From Leuconostoc kimchii IMSNU 11154 (GTDB lineage Bacteria > Bacillota > Bacilli > Lactobacillales > Lactobacillaceae): a stretch of DNA of 64,000 nt. This document shows positions 17,691 to 26,066 of the stretch, piece after piece. The stretch lies in contig NC_014136.1 in assembly GCF_000092505.1 (NCBI RefSeq), positions 682,001-746,000 of the forward strand, in the 5' to 3' direction. Each line of letters begins with the position of its first letter. Position 1 is the first letter of the stretch. The notes beneath the pieces were generated by a model. The model was not told the origin of the DNA. It saw only the letters and a list, made by a program, of their open reading frames with translations, and searched no databases. Position numbers and translations under genes: made by a program.

Positions 17691-19379
17691 ATGGGCAACA
17701 AACACAAATCAGCAGTTTCAATGGCAGTCGTTTCAGGAGCAGGTTTGGTTCTCATGGGGCTAAACGCACAGACAGTATCAGCAGCAACGAACGCACCAGC
17801 CAATGTTATCCGTAGCACAAATACGGTAACAATTGATGGAAAAACATATAATATTACGCAAGAGCAATATACAAACAATGATAGTGATTCAAATACAGGT
17901 AATGAAACTTATCATCCAGCACCAGTTGTACAAGATACTCGTCCTGTAAGTGATTTCTTTGATACAGATGACAATGGTAATTCGATTGTTTCTAAAGTAG
18001 ATCAACAGGAATTACAACAAAAGCAAGCGCAAGCTGAAAAATTAGTAGCCCAACAAGCCGCAGCAGAGCAAGCTAAGGCACAAGCGCAACAACAAGCGGA
18101 TATTGATGAAGCGGATGCTAAGGCAGTGACGCAACAAGAATTACAACAAAAACAGCAAGCTGAAAAATTAGTAGGACAAAAAACAGTAAATGACAAGGTC
18201 GCTGTACAAAAAATACCAGATCAAAAAGATTCACAATCTAAGGTTGATGCGAAAGATCCTAAAAAGATTTATGATAAGCTACAAGCTCAATATCAAAAGG
18301 AATTTGATGCAACATATCCTGATTATAATTCTTCAGTTTTGATAGACAACAATGGTCCTGTTTCATATGAATCAAAGGTCGATAAGAAAGCTGGAGTTAG
18401 TGCCTACGGTAAGACAGATCGTATCCGTGGTATTGCAGCTATTTTGAACCAATACTATCCTGTAATTAACATTGGCGATAATGAAGGAAATCCATTTACA
18501 TTTGGAAGCGGTCTAGATGATACTTGGAATTACGTTGTTTACTATCGCCAAACTGGGGAAACGACTGATACTAGTGAAGATAAGATTATCAAGGCTTTTG
18601 AATATGATAAAGTTTCAGGGCAAGTTGTTTATTCAAATCTATCAAAGTCGACCGCTTCAGCTGAATTGATTGCAAAGTATCAAGGGTTTAAGCCTGTTAT
18701 TGCAAACGATATCATTGCAGCTATGATTGATAATGAAGGTGTTATCACCTATATTCATCCTAATGGTAAAGATAATACACTTGATCCAAATGTTAAAGTT
18801 GACTCAACAGGACGTTTTTTAGCGCCTGTATATCCAGTAGATATTGTTAATGCTATTGCTAATCCAGAATCACTAGCGCCAACTGTTCCTGCTACTTCTA
18901 TCAAGCCTAATGAAAGTAATGGCAATGGATCTACTGAATCAAAAAATTCTGTTAATCCATTGACTCCGATTGTCCCAGTTAAGCCTACAGCACCATCAAC
19001 AGAAGCCACTCCACAAGCATCGGAGCCATTAAAAACACGAGCTGAAGTACAGGCAAACATAGCAGCCCAAAAAGTTGCAGCGAAGTCAGCAGCCAAGGCC
19101 GCTAAGAAAGCAACACGAAAGGCATCAACAGCAACTGTTGTGCCGGCTACATTTGCAGTGAACGATTTGACACAAGCAGCAAATTCTAATCATGTGAACG
19201 TGTCGTCACCAGTAAATACAATTATTTCACGATCATCGGTAGCAAATACTGATAATCATGATAACTTACCAAAAACTGGTGTTTCTAATGATTCAAAGAC
19301 TAACAATCTTGGCATATTCGCGTCAGTATTGGCTTTGATTTCTGCAGCAGTATTGGGATTGAAGAAAAAGTTCAATTAA
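17691..19379 (+). CDS. LPxTG-anchored cell wall surface protein
   Basis: 562 residues. Signal peptide about 1-32 (VVSGAGLVLMGLNAQTVSA). Gln/Ala/Lys-rich coiled coil at about 100-190 with two copies of a QQELQQKQ...AEKLV repeat. A globular region at 195-400 (KKIYDKLQAQYQKEFDATYP) that I do not recognise. A Pro/Thr/Ala spacer, then LPKTG at 526-530, a hydrophobic segment and KKKFN, the classical sortase A signal. It is exported and covalently attached to peptidoglycan, probably as an adhesin or structural surface protein. The mRNA carries the 5' hairpin described at 17575-17639. Strong SD AGAAAAGGGG. Confidence 0.92.
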   Translation: MGNKHKSAVSMAVVSGAGLVLMGLNAQTVSAATNAPANVIRSTNTVTIDGKTYNITQEQYTNNDSDSNTGNETYHPAPVVQDTRPVSDFFDTDDNGNSIVSKVDQQELQQKQAQAEKLVAQQAAAEQAKAQAQQQADIDEADAKAVTQQELQQKQQAEKLVGQKTVNDKVAVQKIPDQKDSQSKVDAKDPKKIYDKLQAQYQKEFDATYPDYNSSVLIDNNGPVSYESKVDKKAGVSAYGKTDRIRGIAAILNQYYPVINIGDNEGNPFTFGSGLDDTWNYVVYYRQTGETTDTSEDKIIKAFEYDKVSGQVVYSNLSKSTASAELIAKYQGFKPVIANDIIAAMIDNEGVITYIHPNGKDNTLDPNVKVDSTGRFLAPVYPVDIVNAIANPESLAPTVPATSIKPNESNGNGSTESKNSVNPLTPIVPVKPTAPSTEATPQASEPLKTRAEVQANIAAQKVAAKSAAKAAKKATRKASTATVVPATFAVNDLTQAANSNHVNVSSPVNTIISRSSVANTDNHDNLPKTGVSNDSKTNNLGIFASVLALISAAVLGLKKKFN

Positions 19380-19387
19380 TAAAGTTA

Positions 19388-19420
19388 AGACCTTTCGGTA
19401 AATTCCGAAAGGTCTTTTTT
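19388..19420 (+). terminator. Terminator of the LPxTG gene
   Basis: AAGACCTTTCGG pairs with CCGAAAGGTCTT, followed by TTTT. Confidence 0.85.
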
Positions 19421-19454
19421 AGTTTATTTATTAATGCCGTTTTTAATACATTTA

Positions 19455-20411
19455 TTAAATGACATTAACCGGTTTATTTTCTAGATAGGATCTGAGATTT
19501 TCAATTGTAATATCTAGTAGCCTTTTCCGTGTTTCAAGTGGCGCCCAGGCAATATGTGGCGTGATATAGCAATTATTAGCTTTCAATAACGGATTGTTAT
19601 GGTCGATTGGTTCAGTTTGCACAACATCTGTCGCTAGTGCGTAAACTTGATTATGATTAAGGGCGTTTGCCATATCAGATTCGTTAATTAATTTTCCTCT
19701 GGCAGTGTTGAGCACAATCACGCTGTTTTTCATTTTACTAATTGTTTTTTGATTAATTAAATTAATTGTTTCTGGTGTTTGGATAACGTGCAGACTGATG
19801 ACATCAGAATGTTTTAACAACTCATCAAATGATACTTGCTTAGCCCAGTCATTATCCACCTGTTTAGGACGATGGTTATAAAAAATAACAGTCATAGAAA
19901 AAGCATGAGCTATTTCAGCTACTCTTTGAGCAATATGGCCGTAACCGATTAAACCAAGTGTTTTGTCCTTTAATTCAAACAATGGCTTCTCCCAGAAAGT
20001 AAAATCTGGGCCATCAGACCACTTACCCTTGTGAACAAGTTGATTATGTAGGCCAACTTGTCCAGTAACTTCCAATAAAAGTGAGAAAGTAAATTGCGCA
20101 ACCGCATCACTAGCATATGTGGGAATATTAGTCACGATGATGTTGTTTTGATGCGCGGTGTCAATGTCCACAATATCATAACCAGTGCCCATAATACCAA
20201 TATATTTTAGATGTGTTGTTTGATTGAGAATATCAGCATTTAAAGGTGTTTTATGGGTAATAACAATTTCCGCATCGCTTATTTTTTCTAAGATTTCTGA
20301 ATGATTATCAACAGTGGTGCGGTCATACAAAGTGACGTTGCCCAAGGGTTCTAATGCGGACCAATCTAAATCTTGATTGAGTTCATAACCATCTAAAAGT
20401 ACAATTTTCAT
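19455..20411 (-). CDS. D-isomer-specific 2-hydroxyacid dehydrogenase
   Basis: 318 residues of the glycerate/phosphoglycerate-dehydrogenase branch, unlike the D-LDH branch at 5599. Dinucleotide loop GLIGYGHIAQRVA, then TARGKLINE with the catalytic Arg, and ITPHIAWAP with the catalytic His. Probably NAD(P)H-dependent reduction of a keto acid such as hydroxypyruvate. Its start is 47 nt after the stop of the SDR gene on the same strand, so they are probably co-transcribed from the operator-bearing promoter near 21222. Confidence 0.86.
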   Translation of the reverse strand: MKIVLLDGYELNQDLDWSALEPLGNVTLYDRTTVDNHSEILEKISDAEIVITHKTPLNADILNQTTHLKYIGIMGTGYDIVDIDTAHQNNIIVTNIPTYASDAVAQFTFSLLLEVTGQVGLHNQLVHKGKWSDGPDFTFWEKPLFELKDKTLGLIGYGHIAQRVAEIAHAFSMTVIFYNHRPKQVDNDWAKQVSFDELLKHSDVISLHVIQTPETINLINQKTISKMKNSVIVLNTARGKLINESDMANALNHNQVYALATDVVQTEPIDHNNPLLKANNCYITPHIAWAPLETRKRLLDITIENLRSYLENKPVNVI

Positions 20412-20458
20412 GCCATTTTCTCCTTTAGGAACAGTTGAAAAAATATATCAGTAGAGCA

Positions 20459-21163
20459 TTAATCATAATTTGCAATCGTGCCATCAAAGTTAACAACTTG
20501 ACCGGATCGATTGACATTGTCCGTTATCAAGTTGACGGCTATTTCAGCAGCCACTTGAGGTGTTTTAAATCCGGGGCCTGTCAGATTGTTATTTAAATCT
20601 GTTGTGACACCACCAGGCATAAGCGCAAAAATTTCAATGGGCAGTTGCTGTTCTTTAAATTCAATGCCCCAAGTTTTGGTTAGTATATTAAGGGGTGCTT
20701 TGGCTGACATGTACGCGAAAGGATGAAAAAAACTGACGGGTTCAATTGGAATGGTAATATTTAAAATTTGCCCTTTGTTTTTCTCTAGGATAGGCAACAG
20801 TGATCGACTTAATTCATATGGGCCGATAAAATCCGTGAGATGTGTTTCTTGTAGTTCAGAAATCGAAAAGTCCCAAGCTGATTTACTCATATCTCCTGGA
20901 ATACCGGCATTATTAACGAGCAAAGAAAAGTCAGGATAATTTTCTGTTATTTCTCGAGCGATTTGGGGTAATTCTTCTACTTTACTGACATCGATGGTTT
21001 GTAAGTGAACATCACCAAAGGATGTTAGTGAGGCAACAGCTTTTTCACCGCGTTCGACATCTCGAGCGCCGATTAAAACAGTATAGCCTTTCTGAAGTAG
21101 ATTTTTAGCAATTTCATAGCCAATACCTTTATTGGCACCAGTTACCAGAGCAGTCTTTGTCAT
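20459..21163 (-). CDS. Short-chain dehydrogenase/reductase
   Basis: 234 residues, classical SDR: TGANKGIG (8-15), NNAGIPG, and YMSAK as the catalytic Tyr-x3-Lys. First gene of a two-gene unit with the D-2-hydroxyacid dehydrogenase. The substrate is unknown. A perfect palindrome in its promoter spacer (21222-21236) suggests specific repression, for instance by an HxlR-type protein encoded elsewhere. Confidence 0.87.
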   Translation of the reverse strand: MTKTALVTGANKGIGYEIAKNLLQKGYTVLIGARDVERGEKAVASLTSFGDVHLQTIDVSKVEELPQIAREITENYPDFSLLVNNAGIPGDMSKSAWDFSISELQETHLTDFIGPYELSRSLLPILEKNKGQILNITIPIEPVSFFHPFAYMSAKAPLNILTKTWGIEFKEQQLPIEIFALMPGGVTTDLNNNLTGPGFKTPQVAAEIAVNLITDNVNRSGQVVNFDGTIANYD

Positions 21164-21213
21164 GGATATAGCCTCTTTTTTATATGATTTTTATGGTCAT
21201 GATGACTCACCAC

Positions 21214-21236
21214 CATTATACTACTTATTATAAGTA
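21214..21236 (-). promoter_or_regulatory. Promoter -10 and palindromic operator of the SDR/dehydrogenase pair
   Basis: TACTTAT-T-ATAAGTA (21222-21236) is a perfect 7-1-7 inverted repeat directly upstream of a minus-strand TATAAT (plus 21214-21219). It would sit in the -35/-10 spacer. The layout is like HxlR-family operators, but no regulator gene is adjacent. Confidence 0.5.
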
Positions 21237-21337
21237 AGCTACCTAACTAAGGACTAATTGCTTGAACCATGATTGAAAATTAGTATTGTTCAAGCCTTTG
21301 CCGTATGATGTCTTATCACAAGAAAAGGGTACGGAAA

Positions 21338-22162
21338 ATGAAAAAAATAGTTACGGGGTTATTAACATTAGGAATTGTGGGCGGCATGGCAATTAATACC
21401 GCCAGTGCAGCAGTAATGGGGGATGATTATCCAGCACACTTAAAAAACGCGTCGCCAGATTCCAAGGTAGATAGCTGGACCATGTATAATCGTGAATGCG
21501 TATCGTTTGTAGCATGGCGTCTGCATGCACACAATAAATTCGAACTACCAGTTGGTTTTGGTTCTGCTTGGCAGTGGGGTTCACAGGCGAAGGCAAGAGG
21601 GCATCGTGTGGATAACATACCCAGTGTTGGTAGCGTCGCGTGGTTTGCTGCCGGCCATGTTGCTTGGGTCGCTGAAGTAGCTGGTAATAACGTTGTCATT
21701 GAGGAATATAATTACAACTATAACCATAATTATCATCGTCGAACGGTTGATAAATCTGCTGTATCAGGATTTATCCATTTCAAAGACTTAACCACAACTG
21801 CAGGAACAACGCAAACTACGCCCAAATCACAAGCTAAAAATACAGCAATTAACGTGGGTAGTACTGTCAAATTTGCGGGAGTTTTTCAAGTTAATGTTGT
21901 TAATATTGCTAAAAACAGTGTTGCAAGTGATAAATTGTCAGGTGGTCGATCAACCACACTGAATTTAATTGATGCTGTACCATTGGATGAGACGACCGCC
22001 AGTGGTACTAAATCTGGGAATCAAGTACTAGCTGTCGGTGAATATTTTAAGGTTAATGGGACATACCGCGTATTAGCGATTGATCGCCCATCAAATGGGA
22101 TTAAAGTTAAAATTGGCGCTTATGAGACTTGGTTAGACATCAATCAAGCCATGGTATTGTAA
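21338..22162 (+). CDS. Secreted CHAP-domain peptidoglycan hydrolase
   Basis: 274 residues. Signal peptide 1-25 (VTGLLTLGIVGGMAINTASA). The CHAP domain follows at about 28-150, with catalytic Cys54 in NRECVSFVAW and His107 in AAGHVAWVAEV. A C-terminal domain (170-274) may be SH3-like and bind the wall. CHAP enzymes act as N-acetylmuramoyl-L-alanine amidases or endopeptidases in cell-wall turnover. The start at 21338 is chosen because the signal peptide begins there; the upstream in-frame ATG at 21305 lacks an SD. Confidence 0.88.
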   Translation: MKKIVTGLLTLGIVGGMAINTASAAVMGDDYPAHLKNASPDSKVDSWTMYNRECVSFVAWRLHAHNKFELPVGFGSAWQWGSQAKARGHRVDNIPSVGSVAWFAAGHVAWVAEVAGNNVVIEEYNYNYNHNYHRRTVDKSAVSGFIHFKDLTTTAGTTQTTPKSQAKNTAINVGSTVKFAGVFQVNVVNIAKNSVASDKLSGGRSTTLNLIDAVPLDETTASGTKSGNQVLAVGEYFKVNGTYRVLAIDRPSNGIKVKIGAYETWLDINQAMVL

Positions 22163-22164
22163 AA

Positions 22165-22215
22165 AAGTTATACAAAAAATGCGAAACAAACTGTTTCGCA
22201 TTTTTTGTATAACTT
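22165..22215. terminator. Long bidirectional terminator, CHAP / glutamate-cysteine ligase
   Basis: A 24-bp perfect stem (22165-22188 with 22192-22215) containing A6/T6 blocks on both arms serves both converging genes. Confidence 0.85.
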
Positions 22216-22216
22216 A

Positions 22217-23659
22217 TTATTTTAAATCTTGGTCACTGGTCAGCGTGATGATCTGACCATCACGCCGTACTTGTAATTGACGATTTTCAGTATCTAGGAT
22301 AGTTTCAAGACCTAATTGATGTGCTTGAATGTAGGTTTTTATCAAATGATCTGGCACATTTGGAAAGTCTTCTGTTAAGGTGCTTTGCTGGCGTGTATTT
22401 AAAATATCAAGACCACGTTGCAAACCAAACGATATTAAGGACTGATTATCAATAAAAGGCACCAGTTTTGCCCCAACGGTCAGATTGGGTTGTTGGACAG
22501 CCGTGCGCGCAAAATCAAGTGCTGCTTGAAAATCAGGTCGCTGTGCAGTTGGTGCTGACTGTACAATATATGCCAGTCTACTAAACAATGTGTTGGCGTA
22601 TGTCATTGCTGTTTCTGGTAGTAGATCATTTGGGTTTTGTAGTGAGACAACATGATTAAGGGCACGCGCACTATCGAGTTCATGTTTTTGCCAATTTTCT
22701 GGGTTTATGATTGCATCAAGAATAAGTAGATGTAAGAAGCTTAGGGCATTTTGTGAGATACCATCTTGTGTGAAAGGATCAATATCAAATAGACGAAATT
22801 CGATGTATTCAGCACCGTTTTGAACTAAATGAGGTAAATCACCGGGTGCTTTTAGGCGGACTGGACCATAAAATTCACTTTTGTCATATAGGTCACCTTT
22901 GGCAATATATTGTTGGATTTGTTGCACTTGCGTTTCCAGATCAACATAATCAATTTGAATTTCTGGCAGGTTAGCAAACCCAAATTCACTTGTACGCCAT
23001 GAACGTACGGGTTCAATATCAGTACGATCTTTCGGTAAGTTGTCAGCTGGGTTTTCACTCACAGGTGAAGCACCGAATAAGTAAGTCAATAACCAACGAT
23101 AGCTGGCAACTTGTTGCGCAATTTGAAAAAAGAGGGTGTTTTTAGCAGTCGCCCTGGAATGTATATGATGTTGTTGACTGTACCAGTCGATTAATTTTTC
23201 ATCGGGTGAAAAGTTAACGTGGATACCAGCCATAATATGCTGAAAACTACCGTAACGCGCTAATAATAAATCACGGTAGTCTTGGTACCATGGGCGCTCA
23301 AAATGGGTATTTAAGAAATGGATATCATCGGCATTAAGATGTGGTGGCATTGAAAGTGGCCAAATGATTTCATCTTTAGTTAAGGCCTCAGCTAAAATAG
23401 TTTGCAGTTCATGTAAGTGTGCCAAGGCTTGCTTTGTTGAGTGCTGAGGTGATGTGACAACTTCTTCCTGACTTTCTGAAAAATCAGTCTGAAAATAAGG
23501 CTGTGTTTGACGATCGCCAAGTGCTGAGGGATGAGGATGACGAGAAAGCGTATGGGTTGATGTTTGAACACGATGTTCTTCAATTTCAATGCCAAAACGG
23601 CCCGCATAAAGCGCGTCAAGTATCGTAGGATCAATGCTATTGTGGTGTAAGTTTGCCAT
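22217..23659 (-). CDS. gshA: Glutamate--cysteine ligase (stand-alone)
   Basis: 480 residues. The N-terminal RFGIEIEEHRV and FQTDFSESQEEVVT, the IHVNFS strand and EYIEFRLFDIDPF are the Mg-ATP and substrate-binding motifs of gamma-glutamylcysteine synthetase, of the type found as the N-terminal half of the bifunctional GshF. The ATP-grasp glutathione synthetase half is missing and the gene ends cleanly at a terminator. The product would therefore be gamma-glutamylcysteine, or glutathione is finished by another protein. SD GAGGAAATAAC. Role: thiol redox buffering. Confidence 0.85.
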   Translation of the reverse strand: MANLHHNSIDPTILDALYAGRFGIEIEEHRVQTSTHTLSRHPHPSALGDRQTQPYFQTDFSESQEEVVTSPQHSTKQALAHLHELQTILAEALTKDEIIWPLSMPPHLNADDIHFLNTHFERPWYQDYRDLLLARYGSFQHIMAGIHVNFSPDEKLIDWYSQQHHIHSRATAKNTLFFQIAQQVASYRWLLTYLFGASPVSENPADNLPKDRTDIEPVRSWRTSEFGFANLPEIQIDYVDLETQVQQIQQYIAKGDLYDKSEFYGPVRLKAPGDLPHLVQNGAEYIEFRLFDIDPFTQDGISQNALSFLHLLILDAIINPENWQKHELDSARALNHVVSLQNPNDLLPETAMTYANTLFSRLAYIVQSAPTAQRPDFQAALDFARTAVQQPNLTVGAKLVPFIDNQSLISFGLQRGLDILNTRQQSTLTEDFPNVPDHLIKTYIQAHQLGLETILDTENRQLQVRRDGQIITLTSDQDLK

Positions 23660-23730
23660 GTTATTTCCTCACCAAAGTTGTATTTGTTATAGTTTACCGT
23701 ATTTTTGCTAAAAAAGGGGAAATACTTATA

Positions 23731-23808
23731 ATGATTGTTGACGCAATATATGCGATGACAATCATTATTGTAGATTATTTAGTTGATTTAATCAGGTATT
23801 TGCTTTAA
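23731..23808 (+). CDS. Possible 25-residue hydrophobic/amphipathic peptide
   Basis: An ATG with AAAAGGGG 10 nt upstream opens 25 codons, beginning MIVDAIYAMTIIIVDYL and ending RYLL. Acidic residues occur at 4, 15 and 19 on an otherwise hydrophobic helix, and a single Arg lies near the end. The SD is in the loop of a short hairpin (GTATTT/AAATAC). It lies 134 nt before an AgrC-like kinase, so a signal or delta-lysin-like peptide is possible. It has no cysteine and no double-glycine leader. A chance frame cannot be excluded. Confidence 0.3.
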   Translation: MIVDAIYAMTIIIVDYLVDLIRYLL

Positions 23809-23888
23809 TATTGTTAATATTATATATGATAAACGTTGTCATTAGCAACATCAAACATCACAATTTAATCGCATAAATCACGAGTAAA

Positions 23889-23918
23889 TTGATTGCATTT
23901 TTGTGCCTATCATAGAAT
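23889..23918 (+). promoter_or_regulatory. Promoter of the AgrC/AgrA-like operon
   Basis: TTGATT (23889-23894), 18-nt spacer, TAGAAT (23913-23918). A weak direct repeat (CAATTTAATCGCA at 23861, TAAATTGATTGCA at 23885) lies upstream and may be a regulator site. Confidence 0.45.
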
Positions 23919-23942
23919 AAAAGACACAATGAGGATCAAAGG

Positions 23943-25256
23943 ATGTTTCAATTTTTAAATTTTTTCAATGCGTTAACTTGGCCAATATTTGAAAGCATTG
24001 TGATGCTGATCTGGTTTAGAACGCTGATGGGACACCATCACTTTTCGCGTCGCATGTTTTTGAGTACCATGTGCTTACTATATGTGATTAACATTGTTGG
24101 CAATGGCTTTGAATCACCTTTGTTAAGAGCTAGTGTCGCATCAACGCTGTCAATTCTTGTGTTACTTTTAATGGGTTGGCAACAAAATATTGTTCGTAGT
24201 AAGCGTGTTATTTTACTGTATGCCATTGTTAGTTCCTTACTGTCATATTGGGTTATTAACTTTGAAATGACGATGATCACGCTAGTCAATGTCCCTTTTG
24301 TGGTCAAAACAAGCTTGGATTTTTTAGCCAATGTGATCGCCTTGGTAGTGGCTTTCACGGTGAGTCGTGTCAAATATAGTTGGCTTACTGAAAAATTTTT
24401 AGAGCGGCACACAACACAGTTACATTTATTGATTTTCGGTAGTTTATTTTTAAGAGTATTAAATGATTTTTTAGCTTACTTATTTGCGGTGCAACAATTT
24501 TCAGGATCACTTTGGTGGGATTTTCTTTTGTTAATGCTTATTCTAGTGATTATTTTTGTACCGGTTATTAGTAATCAGCATGAGTTGTTACAGGACAGAA
24601 TTAATGCGCACGATGTGGAAATAACTGCGACTCAAAATTATGCCCAACAGCTTGAAGCGAAATATTCGGAATATCGTTTCTTTAGACATGATTATCAAAA
24701 TATTTTAGCCAGTTTGGAATATGGCATTCAATCCGAAAACATGAGTGATATCAAGCATACATATTATTCAGTGATTCAAAAAAGTAACACGATTTTACCG
24801 GATGCACAGCTACTCAATTTAAAAAATATTATAGACACAACTTTAAGAAGCGCTATTTTAGTCAAAAATCAACTGGCAATTGAAAAAAGCCTTGCATTTA
24901 CTGTCGATTGTAGCCAACCATTTAAAGTTAAGTCATTTGAAAATGACTTAACTTTTTATCGCGTGATCGGGATATTGTTAGACAACGCGATTGAAGCAGC
25001 AGAAAAAACGGCAGAAAAAGTGGTCACTGTACTGATGACGGATTGTGAAGAAATTGTGATTATTAATAGTTGCACGCAGGCGGTTGATCTGACCAAAATT
25101 ACCGATCTTGAGTACACAACCAAAGAAAATCATAGTGGTTTTGGGTTATACTTCGTTAAGCAATATATTAAACAGCATGAGAACATTGAATTAACGACAA
25201 TGATTGAGAAAAATCATTTCATACAAAAGCTGACATTGGGGGCAGAAATCCGGTGA
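23943..25256 (+). CDS. Sensor histidine kinase, AgrC/ComD-like (GHKL, HPK10)
   Basis: 437 residues. The N-terminal 200 residues hold about six membrane segments. The phospho-acceptor region is FFRHDYQNILASLEYGI (His after Arg), the N-box is LLDNAIEAAE and the G-box is HSGFGLYFVKQYI. This is the peptide-pheromone kinase type of Gram-positive quorum sensing and bacteriocin regulation. Its stop overlaps the response regulator start by 4 nt. No obvious pheromone exporter or precursor is adjacent; the 25-codon frame at 23731 is the only candidate. Confidence 0.88.
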   Translation: MFQFLNFFNALTWPIFESIVMLIWFRTLMGHHHFSRRMFLSTMCLLYVINIVGNGFESPLLRASVASTLSILVLLLMGWQQNIVRSKRVILLYAIVSSLLSYWVINFEMTMITLVNVPFVVKTSLDFLANVIALVVAFTVSRVKYSWLTEKFLERHTTQLHLLIFGSLFLRVLNDFLAYLFAVQQFSGSLWWDFLLLMLILVIIFVPVISNQHELLQDRINAHDVEITATQNYAQQLEAKYSEYRFFRHDYQNILASLEYGIQSENMSDIKHTYYSVIQKSNTILPDAQLLNLKNIIDTTLRSAILVKNQLAIEKSLAFTVDCSQPFKVKSFENDLTFYRVIGILLDNAIEAAEKTAEKVVTVLMTDCEEIVIINSCTQAVDLTKITDLEYTTKENHSGFGLYFVKQYIKQHENIELTTMIEKNHFIQKLTLGAEIR

Positions 25257-25960
25257 ACTATTATTTATTGGAAGACAATTTGATACAACAAAAACGTATT
25301 CAAAACATAATAGCATCATGCCATGTTTTTGATCAACCAGCAGCATTGTTGACAGCATTGCGTAAGGATGCAGACCCTAAAATTATTTTGTTAGACCTAG
25401 AAATTCAGACAGTGGCCAACGCTGGACTAAATGTTGCTAAAATGATCAGAGAGTTTGACATATTGTCACCAATCATTATTGTGACGACACATTCTGAAAT
25501 GGTTTATATGAGCTACCAATATCAAATTAGCGCATTCAATTTCATTGATAAAACGCAAAATGAACAACAATTTAAGCAGCGTTTGCTGTCGGCCGTGGCA
25601 GGGGCCGAGAAGCAGAACATCCAGAAGCTAGATAACGAACAAACGGCAGTCGTTAGTTTGCCCAATGGTCAAAAGCATGAGCGTGTTATACTTAACGATA
25701 TCCACTATGTGACATGCAATGATAGCAAGAGTCATATATTGACTGTCTACTGTACATATAAGCAGATACAAATTCGTTCAACGGTCAAACGCATACCAAT
25801 ATTACATGAAGATCTGATACAAATACATGCAGCTTATGTGATTAATAAACGCCAACTGGTGTCAATGGATACGGCGACAAGAACCATAGAATTAGCTAAC
25901 AAAGTTCGATTACCTTATTCTAAGAAATATTTGAAGATCCTTCAGGGTTTGTTGAATTGA
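25253..25960 (+). CDS. LytTR-type response regulator (AgrA/ComE-like)
   Basis: 235 residues. Receiver domain with phospho-acceptor Asp in IILLDLEIQ (about 48), Thr in IIVTTHS and Lys in FIDKTQ. A C-terminal LytTR DNA-binding domain occupies about 130-235 (VILNDIHYVTCNDSKSHILTVY, QIHAAYVINKRQL). GTG start overlapping the kinase stop (GTGA), hence coupled translation. It should activate genes with paired LytTR sites. No target operon is obvious next to it. Confidence 0.88.
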   Translation: MNYYLLEDNLIQQKRIQNIIASCHVFDQPAALLTALRKDADPKIILLDLEIQTVANAGLNVAKMIREFDILSPIIIVTTHSEMVYMSYQYQISAFNFIDKTQNEQQFKQRLLSAVAGAEKQNIQKLDNEQTAVVSLPNGQKHERVILNDIHYVTCNDSKSHILTVYCTYKQIQIRSTVKRIPILHEDLIQIHAAYVINKRQLVSMDTATRTIELANKVRLPYSKKYLKILQGLLN

Positions 25961-26066
25961 TCACATGGTGATATTTTTGAAAGTATTACCAAAAACAACT
26001 ATAATGGGAACTAGTTTAGAGATAGAATAAATGCGTTCATAGGTTACGCTTTGGAGAAAATGATAT

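Noticed and set aside
17691..19379. LPxTG gene as a mucin-binding (MucBP) protein
   Set aside because: I cannot see MucBP repeats; only coiled-coil and an unknown domain are supported.
23861..23897. Direct repeat CAATTTAATCGCA / TAAATTGATTGCA as LytTR binding site
   Set aside because: Only partly similar and 24 bp apart, not the usual 21-22 bp; too weak to annotate as an operator.
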